A stretch of 64,000 bases of DNA, from contig CM031878.1 in the NCBI GenBank assembly GCA_018697195.1, positions 66,352,537-66,416,536 of the forward strand, in the 5' to 3' direction. The notes below the pieces were generated by a model. It saw only the letters and a list, made by a program, of their open reading frames with translations, ran no database searches and was not told the DNA's origin. Shown here piece after piece: positions 1-11,679 of this stretch. Each line of letters opens with the position of its first letter. Within the stretch, counting starts at the first letter, position 1. The translations under genes were made by a program, and so were the position numbers. Source of the stretch: Certhia americana (Eukaryota > Chordata > Aves > Passeriformes > Certhiidae).

Positions 1-21
1 TTTTTTTTTTTTTTTTTTTTT
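1..21. repeat. poly-T tract at window edge
   Basis: A run of 21 T opens the window. It lies in a CSNK1G3 intron. It could be the edge of a minus-strand poly-A tail or a simple homopolymer; the left flank is not visible. Confidence 0.8.
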
Positions 22-1408
22 GAGGAGAAAAGGTTAATTTTGCAATGGCATAACTTGTAGAAATTAATTGAAAGAGAGGAATTATTGTCCCTTAGCAAAG
101 ACCAAGTGCAGGTTTCCAGTACATTTTTGTGGGCTGTACCCTCATGCTGCCCATAGATGTACCATCTGTTGCACACTTGTAACATTCCTGCATGCTTTGC
201 CACTGTTTCAGCACTGATCTGTCTTATATGAACTGCTCTGTATTGCTCAAGATGTTTGTCAGGAGCACTGCCCCTGACATAGTGATTTTCTGTATGTTCA
301 CCCTGCCATATAAAGAGCACAGGATTTCTGCCAGCACCTGGACCTAACGCTGCTTTCACGTACTGGACCCTGTCAGGCACAGAACCCTGCAGCTTACTGC
401 TGCGTTCTACTTAACCTTTGAGATTGTACCAGGATAGCGTGTGGTCCACAAGTGGGGTGTTGCAGGGTTGGCAGAGAAATTCTGAAAGGACCATATTGTC
501 TGGAGGGCCCTCACTGAGACAAGTGGCAGCAGTGGACAATGAGAGTGGACAATGAGAAGTGAACACAAACAAGGAGAGTGTGGGCAAGGGAATTGGAGAC
601 ATGGAAATGAGTAAAAGAAATGCCTGAAAGAGCATTATTATGGCTGGCAGATGTGTGATGAAGTGAGGGGCTAGATGTAGCCTACCTGTTACCACCATCC
701 TTTTTTTTTGGTATTTTCTTCCTGGTTTGATAATATGCATTTATTCAGTGTTCAAATGAGAAGATAGGGCTAAAAAACAGCATTGTTCTATTTATGTGAA
801 AAATAAAAATTGTTCTTCAGATGCAATGTATTTATGGCAATACTACTTGTTGATCAGAGCCAGGCTGGATTTGTTGACTTTGCTGTGTTTAAAAGAACAA
901 ATATTTATTTTTTCATTTACCTTCCTGCTCCATTTCTCTTGTTATCAAAGATTAGTGATTTTGATTTTGTGAAATACTGAATAGAAACAATGTTAGTATT
1001 TTGTTTTTCTTCTATGTTTCATGGGGAATTTAGAATTAAGTATTGCCTCTTACTATTACATGTATACTATTACATCTTACTATAAAACGTAATAAAATGT
1101 ATAACATGTCTTTCAATGGCAATGCAGAATGAACTCAGGTGTAAATGACATCTGTTTTCCTCTAGTAATTTAAAGACTCACTATTCTCTATTACCTTCAA
1201 TTTTCCCAAGAATGATGGATTTAATTTAAAAACTATGTGAAATGTACTTTGAGAACTCTGAATACACTGTATTTTCCTTGTTACTTTCCTTTTTCTTTAA
1301 TCTTCCGTGAACTTTTTGAAGGACTGCCACTGATTTACTGCAGATGAAAAATTGTAGCTTTGTTGGGTATTGTGTTCTGTGAAAGCTCATATGTCAGCTA
1401 GACTTGAT

Positions 1409-1432
1409 AGCAGGCTGTATGTACAGCCTGCT
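1409..1432. repeat. 24-bp near-perfect palindrome
   Basis: Arms AGCAGGCTGTA (1409-1419) and TACAGCCTGCT (1422-1432) are exact reverse complements separated by 2 bases. It is GC-richer than its intron surroundings. Function unknown. Confidence 0.85.
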
Positions 1433-1914
1433 TTCTGTTCAAATAATAGTACTTTTGAGCCTTCTTCAATCTACCTTTGACTTACTCAGAAATTCCATAA
1501 TGGGTCCCCAAGGAAAACACTGTCTTCTCCATGATTTTGTAGAGGAAAAATTACTTCTGTTGAAGCTTTCTTAGATTGTTCAAGTTCACAAATAACAGAT
1601 AAAAAAAAGTCTGAATTAAAATGCAGTTTTAAGGGTCAAATGTACTTTAGAATGAGAACAATTTCTTACAGCAGGATAATTTGCTTAAAGTGCTGCTGAG
1701 ATGAATATACCTGCAGTCTGCATTTGCTTTTATTGTGGGTTCAGCTGTGTTCTTAAGGCAGTCTGTAGTGCACAAGAATGCCCCCATATGGTCATTTGGT
1801 TTCAAGTGCTTTATGCCTAACATGTATTTTTATATAATTAAGAAGCTAGTCTTTTGAATATAATGTAAAATCACACAGATGGAAGTTTCTAATAATATTT
1901 GCATTTTGTTTCAG

Positions 1915-2000
1915 AGCAAAGTAGAAGAGATGATTTGGAAGCTTTGGGTCATATGTTTATGTATTTTCTCAGAGGAAGTCTTCCATGGCAAGGTTTAAAG
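1915..2000 (+). CDS. CSNK1G3: casein kinase 1 gamma 3, exon: late kinase domain (first visible exon)
   Basis: Codes for 29 residues, from the split Glu of [14 protein letters not shown] to LPWQGLK. This is the C-lobe helix region of the CK1 kinase domain ([12 protein letters not shown] is a CK1 signature). CSNK1G3 is a Ser/Thr kinase held at membranes by its C-terminal tail; CK1 gamma acts on the Wnt co-receptor LRP6. The exon enters one base into a codon, so the preceding exon, outside the window, must end with G. Acceptor is TTTCAG, donor AAG|GTAGTG; the exon ends at phase 0. The next intron is only 134 bp. The paralogue call (G3, not G1 or G2) rests on downstream exons. Confidence 0.95.
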
Positions 2001-2134
2001 GTAGTGGGTTTTGATATCTTCCTCTGTCCTATTTTCAGATCATCAGCTTTTATTGACATGTTTGGGGTCTTTTTGAAAGTGTGTCTGCAAGCTTCATGTA
2101 TAATTTCAGAAGCTTGTTTGTTCTTTTATCATAG

Positions 2135-2219
2135 GCGGATACATTAAAAGAACGTTATCAGAAAATTGGAGACACTAAACGAGCAACTCCTATAGAAGTA
2201 TTGTGTGAAAACTTCCCAG
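2135..2219 (+). CDS. CSNK1G3: casein kinase 1 gamma 3, exon: kinase domain C-lobe
   Basis: Codes for 28 residues starting [17 protein letters not shown] and ending CENFP, plus one base of the next codon. [15 protein letters not shown] is typical of the CK1 C-lobe. Acceptor TATCATAG, donor CCAG|GTAATG; 85 nt, frame kept with both neighbours. A minus-strand CR1 sits about 100 bp downstream in the following intron. Confidence 0.95.
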
Positions 2220-4135
2220 GTAATGTCTGCTGTTAATAAAAATGTTGTACATTAATTTATAAAATGAGACTGGCATAGGTAATTGCTTAATATCTGTTTA
2301 AAATTACAGTATGTGTAACAGGTTACAGAATCTCAGAATGGATCAGGTTGGAAGGGACCACTGGAGGTTATGTGGTCTGGTCTCCCTACTCAAGCAGGGC
2401 CAGAGCACATGGCACAGAATTGTGTGCCCAGGTAGTCCTTGAATAACTACAGTGAAGGAGACTCTTCAGCCTCTTTGGGCAGTCTGTTCCAGTGCTCAGT
2501 CACCTGCACAGTAAAGGAGTTCTTCCTTCTGTTGGGGTGGAACTTCCTGTGCATCAATTTCTGTCCATTGCCTCTCCTCCTATTGCTGGGCACCACTGAT
2601 CAGAGCCTGGACCATCCTCATGACACCCTCCCTTCAGATACTCAGGATGAGGTCCTGCCTCAGTTGTCTCCTCTCAAGGCTGAAAAGGTTCCCTCAATCT
2701 TTCCTGGTAAGAGAGATGCGCCAGTCCCTTGATAAACTTAGTAGCCCTTTGCTAGACTCAGTCCAGGAGCTCCATGTCTCTCTTGTACTGAAGAGCTCAG
2801 GACTGGACAGAGCCACTGAGGGATGGGATCACCTCCCTCAACCTGCTCTTCATAATGCAACCCAGGATTCCATTGGCCTTCGTTGTCCCTGGGGCACACT
2901 GCTGGCTATTGTTGTCCACCAGAACACCCAGGTCCTTCTCCACGGAGCTGCTTTCTAGTAGATTTGGTCTCCAGCCTATGCTGCCACACAGGATTATTCT
3001 TCCCCAGGTGCAGGAGCCAGCATTTGCCTTTGCTGAATTTCAGAAGGTTCCTCTCTGCCCATCTCTTCAGCCTGCTGAGGTCCTTCTGAAGGGCTGCACA
3101 GCCCTCTGGGCATGGGCCACTCCTCCTAGCTTTGTGTTGTCAGTGAAATTGCTGAGGAGGCCTCTGCCCCTTCACCCAAGTCACTGATGGATAAGTTAAA
3201 CAATACTGGGCCAGTTAGAAGAATTATCCTTTGAATCAGCAGTAAGCTAATGCTGTTCTTCAAATATAGATTCTTCTAAAAGAAACATTAAAAAATATTG
3301 TGTGTGCTTACAGTGATCAGCTAGTCTGCACTTGTCTCTTCACACTGAAAATTTTGCAAGCCTTTTCAGCTGAAATCTGGTATCATATCCCTGTTTAAAA
3401 CAAGCTGCATTAGAAACAGCTTGAACTAATATTTAAAGTAACTTGTAAATTTCATGTGTCACTTCTAATTCTCTAAAAGTACAAATAGAATCAATGAGGT
3501 GTTGGAAAATTGGCCAGAAGGAAATACAAGGTTTTTAAAAAGTTGTAATAAAGTGCTTGGAACAGGGGACATGTATGACATGGACGTGATTTTGCCAAAA
3601 TATGAGTGAACACCTTCAAAGGTAATTGAAACATCATTGGTAGGCAAAGCAGATTTGCTGAGAGTAGCTCATGACAAATGAAAGGAAGTCCTGTCCACAG
3701 TAGACCTTGTGGACACGAGACTGATGCTTTATGTTGTATACCCCTTTCATTATCTTTCCTTAGTCTTGTCTCTGTAAAATTGATTAGAAAGAAAGAATAA
3801 AGTAGAGGTGTTTCTCTACACACATTTTTGCACACCGCATTAGAATTGGAACATTGAATGGAAGATCTCAACAGTTAACATGAAGGAAAAAATTAGTAGG
3901 ATGTCACTTGCTAGGATATGTTTGGAATATGGTAGTGTATCTCAGAATATGGTATCATCTCAAAGAGCATTATTAAGTAACTGTTCTTTCTGGTAATTCA
4001 CAGATTCATGGTGAACAACAGTTCAAGTTTTATAGTGAGGTACAAATTGCTTTAAAATGAAATAAGATGGTGGGGATTTTTTTGAGTTCCATTAAAATAG
4101 GTAATGGCAAATATATATATTTCTTATTTATCTAG
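2220..4135 (+). other. CSNK1G3: CSNK1G3 intron with a CR1 insertion
   Basis: GT-AG intron (GTAATG ... TCTAG). Nearly half is the antisense CR1 at 2327-3215. The rest, 3216-4135, is AT-rich and shows no recognisable feature. Confidence 0.9.
2327..3215 (-). mobile_element. CR1 LINE fragment, 5'-truncated, antisense to CSNK1G3
   Basis: The left end is the reverse complement of a CR1 3' end (GAATCTCAGAATGGATCAGG then TTGGAAGGGACC). Rightward it runs through the usual antisense phrases (CCTCTCAAGGCTGAA, GGCCTTCGTTGTCCCTGGGG, CAGGTCCTTCTCCACGGAGC) to an ORF2-derived end near GTTAAACAATACTGGGCC. Open frames inside it (2439-2732, 2620-2958, 2855-3187) are shadows of CR1 sequence, not genes. Confidence 0.9.
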
Positions 4136-4284
4136 AGGAAATGGCTACTTACCTACGTTATGTGAGAAGGTTAGATTTTTTTGAAAAGCCAGACTACGAT
4201 TACTTAAGAAAGCTCTTCACAGATTTACTTGATCGGAAAGGCTATATGTTTGATTATGAATACGACTGGATTGGCAAACAGTTG
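4136..4284 (+). CDS. CSNK1G3: casein kinase 1 gamma 3, exon: end of kinase domain
   Basis: Codes for 50 residues (first codon split), from [19 protein letters not shown] to [11 protein letters not shown]. This is the last helix of the kinase domain ([23 protein letters not shown]). The motif [13 protein letters not shown] is the CK1 equivalent of the final kinase subdomain. Acceptor TTATCTAG, donor TTG|GTGAGT (strong). 149 nt, phase 0 at its end. Confidence 0.96.
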
Positions 4285-4665
4285 GTGAGTACAGTTCAGC
4301 TGTTAGAAATATAATGGATTTTTCTGTGATCAGTTTTGAATTTCATAAGATACATGCATCTCAGTCTGCTAATAGAGTTGTGAACAGCTGCTATTACAAG
4401 CCCATTGGCAGATGCATGTTCTAACATTATCTTTTGGCTTGACTGCTTCCTACTCAGTCTCTTTCCAAATATGCTCTTAATATCAAAGTACATCTCTGCC
4501 CAATCTGAAATGAGAAGAAATTCAGATTGGTTTTTGAGTTGAACGAACTTAAAATTTTGCAAATAATTGCTTTAAAGATTATTTTCTATTACAAACCAGT
4601 AACTTTTGGTGAGACTTAGAAATTTATTTTTTTTACCAGTTGCTACATATTATTTATATTTGTAG
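4285..4665 (+). other. CSNK1G3: CSNK1G3 intron, 381 bp
   Basis: GTGAGT to TTGTAG with a T-rich tract before the acceptor. Nothing else recognised. Confidence 0.9.
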
Positions 4666-4761
4666 CCTACTCCAGTGGGTTCAATACATTCAGACCCTGC
4701 AATGTCTTCAAACAGAGAAGCATATCAGCACAGAGACAGAATGCAGCAATCCAAAAATCAG
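4666..4761 (+). CDS. CSNK1G3: casein kinase 1 gamma 3, exon: linker after the kinase domain
   Basis: Exactly 96 nt (32 codons, phase 0 both sides), PTPVGSIHSDPAMSSNREAY to QQSKNQ. PTPVG followed by SSNREA.QHRD.MQQSKNQ is what I recall of CSNK1G3; the G1 and G2 linkers differ, which supports the paralogue call. Acceptor TTTGTAG, donor CAG|GTAAAC. A length divisible by three means skipping would not shift the frame. Confidence 0.95.
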
Positions 4762-5404
4762 GTAAACTGCTCATGTAAGATTATCAGCATTACTATGCCT
4801 TTTGTCTAATGATTTGTGCTATGTTTTAATTAGAACTTGAAAATAAAATTGGCTCTAGGGTTTATTTTTTTTCACTTCGATTTAAGTAGTTCTTTGTTGA
4901 AGTCTACATATGTAGAGATACATAAATATCTCCTAAAATCTTACTTGTTTGAAGATATGATATAGTGTAGTGAATCAGTAGTGAATTTTCTCCCTACTCA
5001 CACTTCCTTATTTGCTGTCTCTCCTCCATACACTGTATCCTTTCTTTCAGTTCTAACATGTATGTATAACATTTTCACTTTTTTTTAAACCAGGCTGATG
5101 ACTTAGGTGGCAACAGTGTCAGGAATTCAGAGCTGTGTCAGTTTACCTAAGCAGAATTGGAGGGTTGTGTTAGTGTGCTTTTTCTTAGTAAGAATTTTGA
5201 GGTTAAGCTACTTCAGCTCTGTATGAAAATTGATGAAGGCGTGTGTAAGTAAGTACGTTGATATGTGGAAGTGCAGTCTATATAAAGATTGAGTGTGTAG
5301 TGCTGTGCTGTTTAAAAATAATATATGACAATTAATGCACAAATTGTTTATTTTTAATTTTTTTTCGTCTTTTGCATCTATCCTAATACATTCAAAAATT
5401 ATAG
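4762..5404 (+). other. CSNK1G3: CSNK1G3 intron, 643 bp
   Basis: GTAAAC to ATTATAG. The acceptor has a weak pyrimidine tract (TTCAAAAATTATAG), fitting an optional downstream exon. No repeats recognised. Confidence 0.85.
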
Positions 5405-5500
5405 TCAACAGACCATAGGGCAGCTTGGGACTCTCAGCAAACCAATCCACATCATTTGAGGGCTCATCTGGCATCTGACAGACATGGTGGCTCTGTACAG
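5405..5500 (+). CDS. CSNK1G3: casein kinase 1 gamma 3, probable cassette exon in linker
   Basis: Another 96-nt, 32-codon, phase-0 exon: [20 protein letters not shown] to HGGSVQ, rich in His, Ala and Arg. A matching segment is present in the longest vertebrate CSNK1G3 isoform as I remember it and absent from shorter ones, so it is probably alternatively spliced. The weak acceptor (AAAAATTATAG) and donor (CAG|GTATTT) agree with regulated inclusion. Its low-complexity, non-catalytic character suggests a role in targeting or partner binding, but no function can be read from the sequence. Confidence 0.93.
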
Positions 5501-8500
5501 GTATTTTCTGCTTCTTTGTATGACCTAAATCAGTCATTTTGCATTACATAATACTACTTTCCTATAATGTATCACATAATTCATGTTTTCATATTATGAT
5601 TGCTTATCAGTAATGTTCAGGATTCTGTTATTATTTAGTATTTTACAGTTCAGTTGTCCAACTGAAAACAGGTGCTGAAACTATGTGACTTTTAGTTGAT
5701 GGAATTTTTGTTGCATGTTTCGTAGTAAAAGTCTAAAAAAAACTGTCTTCTTAGCAGAATATACTTACCTCAGTGCAAGCAACTGAGGTTTAGACTTTAA
5801 AAGTCTTAATGATATTAGAAACTAAACCCCACTATTCACTGAATTCAGTGTTGTTCAAAACATATTTTTTGTTCCTTAAGTAAACATCAAAGTAGAATGC
5901 TATTTAGTGATGTTTGTTTAAACTTCACTCCTTTATTTAAATAGTAATTGACTGGAAAAATGTTCCCAGGGCAGCACCTCTCACATCTCAGTGAAAAACC
6001 ATGTAGGAACCAACAATTTTTTTCCTATATTATGAGTTTATTTTGTGTTCGAACAGCACTTTTCCTGGTTTGTTTCCAATTTTTAAAATTAATTTTTGGT
6101 GTCTCACTCTTGGAACATATTTGGGTGTGAAACAGTTAGAGTAATGTCCTTTATCAATTAATACTGAAATATTTAAAATGCCAGCCAGCTGTGATGTCTA
6201 CATGAGATTTTGAGCTTTGAGTCCAAAATGAAAATGATTTAGCTTTTGAAGTCTTATGTGGGTTTTGAAGTCTTATAGGGGTTGTGTGTGGAAATTGTCT
6301 GCTGCATTTTTGATTATGACAATCTAAGTTACATATGTTTCTTTTGAAGTTTCTGTTTTGGAAAAAAATTGTCATGGCCTGGAGAAAGAATGAAAAGTTG
6401 AGGGTACAGAAAACAAGGCTGCAGTCCTGTCATCCTGTCAGTGTGATAACATTCTCTGAATTTTGTTGCTTTAGAAACAGCTGTCACGTGTAAGGCACAA
6501 AATCTAGTTGGTGATAATTATTAGGGTGTATCAAGAAAAATTTAAAAGTTTTGTTCTTCCTATTAACAAATGCTTAAAAAACCTCCCTTTTCCTGTATGG
6601 AAATTTCAGGTTATTTTAGGTTAGAGAAATACACACTAAGTTTGTTTAATTACACATAGTAGAACTTTCAAAGTGTCATCATATGACTCTGCTAGCAATT
6701 GTGGCACTTAAGAAACCTTTTATTCTTTGTCAAGTAAACAGTAACAATTACAAGAAATTTTCTTCCACTGTAAAATATGCTAAATACCCTTTGGGGACAG
6801 GGAGAACATTTTCTAGGAAATAACACAAGTAGCAGTAGTATTCCTTGCTGTTAATAAAGTGTTGTTTCTGTCCTTTTTCCTCATAGGATACAGGCAGTCT
6901 GTCTGAGTTCAGATTGTTTAGATCCGTTGAGGCTAAGCAATTGCCACATAAGTAAAAGCACTGTGCAGAACTGCAGCCATGGTCTGTGACTTTGAAGAAT
7001 AAGTGTTGTGCTGCAGGATATTTTCATATTGCTTTGCTTTTTGTTGTGGAGTGGTCATGCTTCCTTATTAAGGGCACTTACAAAATCACATAGTATCTCC
7101 AGTTATGCTGTGACATAGCCACTGGCTGTTGTCAAATACCCCTTTATTGCAGGGATACTAATTGAATTATGTTATTTGTTAAGTTGGTTCATTAGGTAGC
7201 TGCTTTAGTAGGATTCCTAAGTGCTTTCAAGGAGACAAATACTAAAAGTCCCACAGAAAGTTGTTCAAAGGAAAAGTTGAATCTGAGGTGTGAAATTAAA
7301 GTGTTTTTTTTTTTTTTCTTCTGTGATGTTAATGAGCCATTGCTTGTCTTTGAAATCAGTTTTATCAATTTTTGTGCAAGATATGAAAATCTCTCAGATT
7401 ATTTTAAAGTGACAATGTTTTTGGGTCAGTGCTATTAGTCATCTGTAATACTACTGCTGATGTCATCTCTGAGGTTCTCTTTTAGGCAATTATTAAAATG
7501 TGCTAGTGATTCTTTTCTGCGACATATTAACATTGAGGGGACTGAGTGTTGGTGCATACATTTGTTAACATACATTTGTATGTTCTTAGTGATAAGTTCT
7601 GGTGGGAAACACTGAAGTACCAACTGGTTTGTTCGTTAACGGATATTGTTCTATTTTTTGTATTAATTTAATTTATCGCAGACCCTAGACCTGTGTTCAC
7701 AAGATCCTAATGTGATTAATTATGTTTTATTTTATGTGTAACACAAAATATATGTTACATGTCTTATTTTACTTTGTAGAATCAGTTAAAGTTCAAATAG
7801 TATTAGGAAATTGAGTTGTAAAGCGCAGACATCCCTTCTTTCACTTACCTTAATCCATTTTTCTAGTTCATGCAGACTTACTGATGAACAACTCATACTC
7901 CCAGCAATTCATTCAACAACTTTTGTGCCTTTGTTTTTCGTAAGTTTGTCTCACTTCTCAAAATGTCAGTTGTACAACACTGAATTTTTTCTCTGCATGA
8001 GCTGCAATCTGCTTGTGCACTCTGTATAATAAAGACTGTATTAATCTGTTACATTACTTTTTTTTTTAATCACTTACTGATCTTCCTCTTATCTTTTCTT
8101 TCTTTTTTTCCCACTGAGAAATGCTTTAAAAGGAGGTTAGATAGAAAGATTTAGTTAAAGAGTTCCCAGTAAAGTACTTAGGAACTGCTTGAAAGCCTTT
8201 TTTTTGATGTAAGTAGTTTTTAGTTGAAAGATTCCTCTCCTTCAAGAAGTCAAGGTAGTAAAGTGTTAGATGAAACAAAGCAATTTTGCAGAGCTTTTGT
8301 GAACTAAAAAGGTATTGTGATGACTTTCATTCTTTTGTCTTAACTGAAAACTTTTTGAAGGTAAAATAAAGAATTGTGTGCTATCACTATTGAATTGCTT
8401 GGAGACGTAGACTGGCTTAATTTTTTTGAGTGAAGAATTCAATTGCTGAAATTCTTAAATGAATTAAAAGGGTTTTTTCTGTTTAAAATTTTTGCAATTC

Positions 8501-8936
8501 CTTGTCATTACAGTAATGAAAATCAGCAAAACTTGTTTCTTATGGCAGACTTTCTAAATGATTTTTAAACATAGCAAGTAAAAGATCAGTTTGCGTACTA
8601 ATCCAAAACAAAGTATAGAGGCTGAAGATTTACTGTTGCCATTTAGGGAACTGGTATTTAGGCTTAACTGTGTCTTGTTATAAATGGCCTTTATCAAGCT
8701 TCCAGAGGACCATGTATCAAAGAATCAATCTATTCCACAATTAATGTGTCATTGGTAGCTAGTGGGTGGAATTCGTTTCTTTACCTCACAGCATATCAAG
8801 AAATAAGCAGTGATGCATATGCTTCATTATATAGGTACTTCATATTAAACTTATAAAGAACTGATTAAATTTGAAGGATCTAAATTTAAACAAGGATAAA
8901 GTTATAAAAATGCTTAAAGTAGTTTTAGTATAAGTT

Positions 8937-8967
8937 TTTTCAAGTGGGTTATTCTCCCACTTGAAAA
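8937..8967. repeat. perfect 12-bp inverted repeat (hairpin)
   Basis: Arms TTTTCAAGTGGG (8937-8948) and CCCACTTGAAAA (8956-8967) with a 7-base loop. It lies in a CSNK1G3 intron and would form a stable stem in the transcript. There is no sign of an extended microRNA-like arm beyond the 12 pairs. Confidence 0.85.
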
Positions 8968-9726
8968 TAGGTGAGCAGCTTAAGTTAATCTTCAATATTG
9001 CAATACTTCTACTCTGAAACTAAAAATATTTGGTTTTTGAAGCCTAATTATGTTACTATTCAGGGAAGAATGTTATCTACGTTCCGTAACAGAATTTTTA
9101 GGTGCAAAAACATAACTTAAATACCTTAATTTTTTTGCGATAGTTGAATTCAAGTCTTCTAAGAGATTAACTGTGCCTCCGATTTTTTCATCAGGCTATT
9201 GATTTTATCAAGAGAAATCCATTCCAACTTGAGTCGCAAATAGAGAAATTATATTAAAAGTTTCTCTTGGAGCAAACTTAGTTTCATGTAACTTCTGTCT
9301 CCTAAAATTTTAGTTTTTTATGTGGATCTACGGTGATGAATTTTCATTGTGCCTAACTTGAGGTACATTCTGGCTACAGAATTTGGTGTACCACTTCTTC
9401 AATGCATTGTGTCCTTTGGGTGACTTATTCTTGCTCAATTCTGTTATGTTCCTATATCTTCCTGCCTGTGTTGTGCAAATTTTTGACCTGATTGGCATAT
9501 TGTTAGAGAGAAAAATGTTATTATTTGCCTTATTAAAGGCTCTTTTAGATCTGATTACAAAGCACTTTACTGATGTAATGTGAAATTAAATTCATACAGC
9601 TGTAGCCTTACTGACAGTGGAATTGAAGCACTCCTGCCTATCTCTGGTAGCCTTTTGTGTGAGTCTTTTTTAGTTTCATTTTCTTCATCTTAGTGATGAA
9701 ACTCTCAGAAGAGTCTCAGAAAATAG

Positions 9727-10200
9727 TTGGAAAGTCTCCCTTGTGGGGTGCAGCCCAGATCACTCAGTTGTTGTCAGTCCCTTGGCATGGGGAAATGCTG
9801 TGGCCCAGGCCCATGCTGGGCCACAGCTGCAAGCTCTCGGTGCTCTTCTGGGTTTTTTAGTACAAACAGGTTTGAACAGTTCCAAGAAAAAAGAAAAAAA
9901 AACCCACAGTCTGGAGAACTTCTCTGCTTCAGCTAGCCCAAAACTAACAGAAAGCAAAAAAGAGATCTCTCTCCCACCATCGGCACTGCAGACAACACAG
10001 GCTGTGTGTGAAGGAAAGCTGAAAACTCTTATCTTCTTGTTTTGAAAACAACCACCTCAGACATTCCATCACTTCTCCTTCTTCCCCCTTCGCTCTCCGA
10101 TCCAGTTTTAAAGGTGCAAAACTTATTTCTGAGCTAAACAGATGAATGGGGATACAATTCAGCATCAGCCCAGGGCAGATCCTAGAGCTGCTTTTGGCAG
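9727..10200. mobile_element. possible old LTR or other repeat fragment
   Basis: GC-richer than the surrounding intron, with a sharp start near TGTGGGGTGCAGCCCAG and blocks such as GAGATCTCTCTCCCACCATC that read like avian LTR sequence. No TATA box, poly-A signal or TG/CA termini could be fixed, so class and orientation are open. Confidence 0.35.
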
Positions 10201-11180
10201 TAGTAGATTTGAGTGAAACTCAGAGCATTTGTGGTTCTGGAGAAGCATGACTGATGCTGGTTTCTTGATTTATACTATGTACACTTTGCTTCACTTATGC
10301 TTTCAGTGGCCATAACTCTTTCCAGAAAGAACAACTTCATGTTCCTCCTATCTAAACGAAGTCACGAAACAGACAGTTACACTTCATAGTATTTGTTTGT
10401 GTATTTGGTGAATGGGTGTGGCTATATATGTGTGGGAAGGACTATGGTCTCTTTCTCCTTGATATCTGTCAAAGACGCAGAGATTATCTGTTATTGACCA
10501 GAGCAAGGCAGGGCAGTCTTTTGCTATGTGGTGTGAAGTTTTCAACATAGTGTTTCAAATTCTCTTAAAGCAAACAGTCAAAGTAATAAACTATCTTAGG
10601 AAAAAACAAGGCTTTTTCTCTGTTTTGAAAAGAGATTTATCCAGCTAATGGAAACCACTGTCAAGAAAAACGGAGTTTGAAGTCAGTTTGAAGAATAAGC
10701 TTTGATTTTTGTTACCAGACAGTAGTGCAGAGGGGTGATTTTGGCTCCTTTAAAGATGAAGTCAGCTTAGATTAGTACAGCACATGCATAACACGATATT
10801 ACTAATGCAGGGAGGAATTTTAGATACCTATTTTCGTATTTTCCAATTCAAATGAAGATGTGTACATAGTTAAGTTTTCTCTTTTTTTGAATGTGATGTC
10901 CAAGAAGATAGATGTGATTCATTGAGTAAGGTGCTTCTGGGAAAGTAGTGTGAAGGAGAGTATCATATGAAAGCTTCCTTCTGAACCAAACTCATTTGTT
11001 GGCCAAGTTGAGCAAATTTTTTTTTTTTTTTTTAATGACTGCTCCTGTCTTAGCAAATAGTTTTAAATATGCACTTTTCTGCTCTGGATATTTTACAAAA
11101 AGCAATGAACCTTTGCAGTAAGATACCTGGTGAGGGGGTTAGGATTGTACTATAGCCCTGTTCTTAGTAAATACGTACCA

Positions 11181-11679
11181 TGATTGTTGCTGTAGAGGGC
11201 AGTCGAAACACAATAACGACCAAAAATGCCAAGGCAGAAAAAATTATTTATTTCAACTGCGTTTTCCCTTTTATACATGCCTTTCACCAAAGGCATGCAC
11301 TTTGCTCATTGGTTAGTAAAGGTATTTTACTTGTCCATCAAATCTCTCTATTCTTGGTTAGTTTACATGTTGTGTTCTCTGATTCCCATGAGACAGATAT
11401 CTTATTTACTGCTGGTGCAGTTGTTTTTCACCCAGGAATAGTTGTTGTGTTAACGAACTCTCATTCCCCAGACTGTTTTCACATGAGAACCTGCAAGCTG
11501 CACATAGAAATGACAAGCTAGCTATTAATTTAGCAGAGCAAGGCCTAATTTTATGAGGCCTTTCTTTTATATTTTATTTACATTTCTACAACAAATTATG
11601 ACAACTCAGAATATTCTGTGACTGCAAAACCCAGTAACTAGTAACCCAGCATGTTTGGTGCAGGATTCCTGCCCCACCA
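11181..11679 (-). mobile_element. probable solo LTR, antisense
   Basis: On the minus strand the block starts TGGTGGGGC (complement of 11671-11679) and ends ...CA at 11181. It carries TATAAAA (complement of 11269-11275) and AATAAA (complement of 11247-11252) in promoter-to-poly-A order. No matching target duplication is visible at these ends (ACCA left, TTTT right), so the borders are approximate. Confidence 0.55.

Larger units (their letters stand above)
1..1914 (+). other. CSNK1G3: CSNK1G3 intron (3' part)
   Basis: AT-rich intron sequence ending in a normal acceptor (TTTTGTTTCAG at 1904-1914). No exon, CR1 or LTR was recognised in it. A near-perfect 24-bp palindrome sits at 1409-1432. The open frame on the minus strand near 411-740 has no family features and looks like chance. 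Confidence 0.7.

Noticed and set aside
2439..3187. Overlapping open frames as a small intronic gene
   Set aside because: They lie wholly in an antisense CR1.
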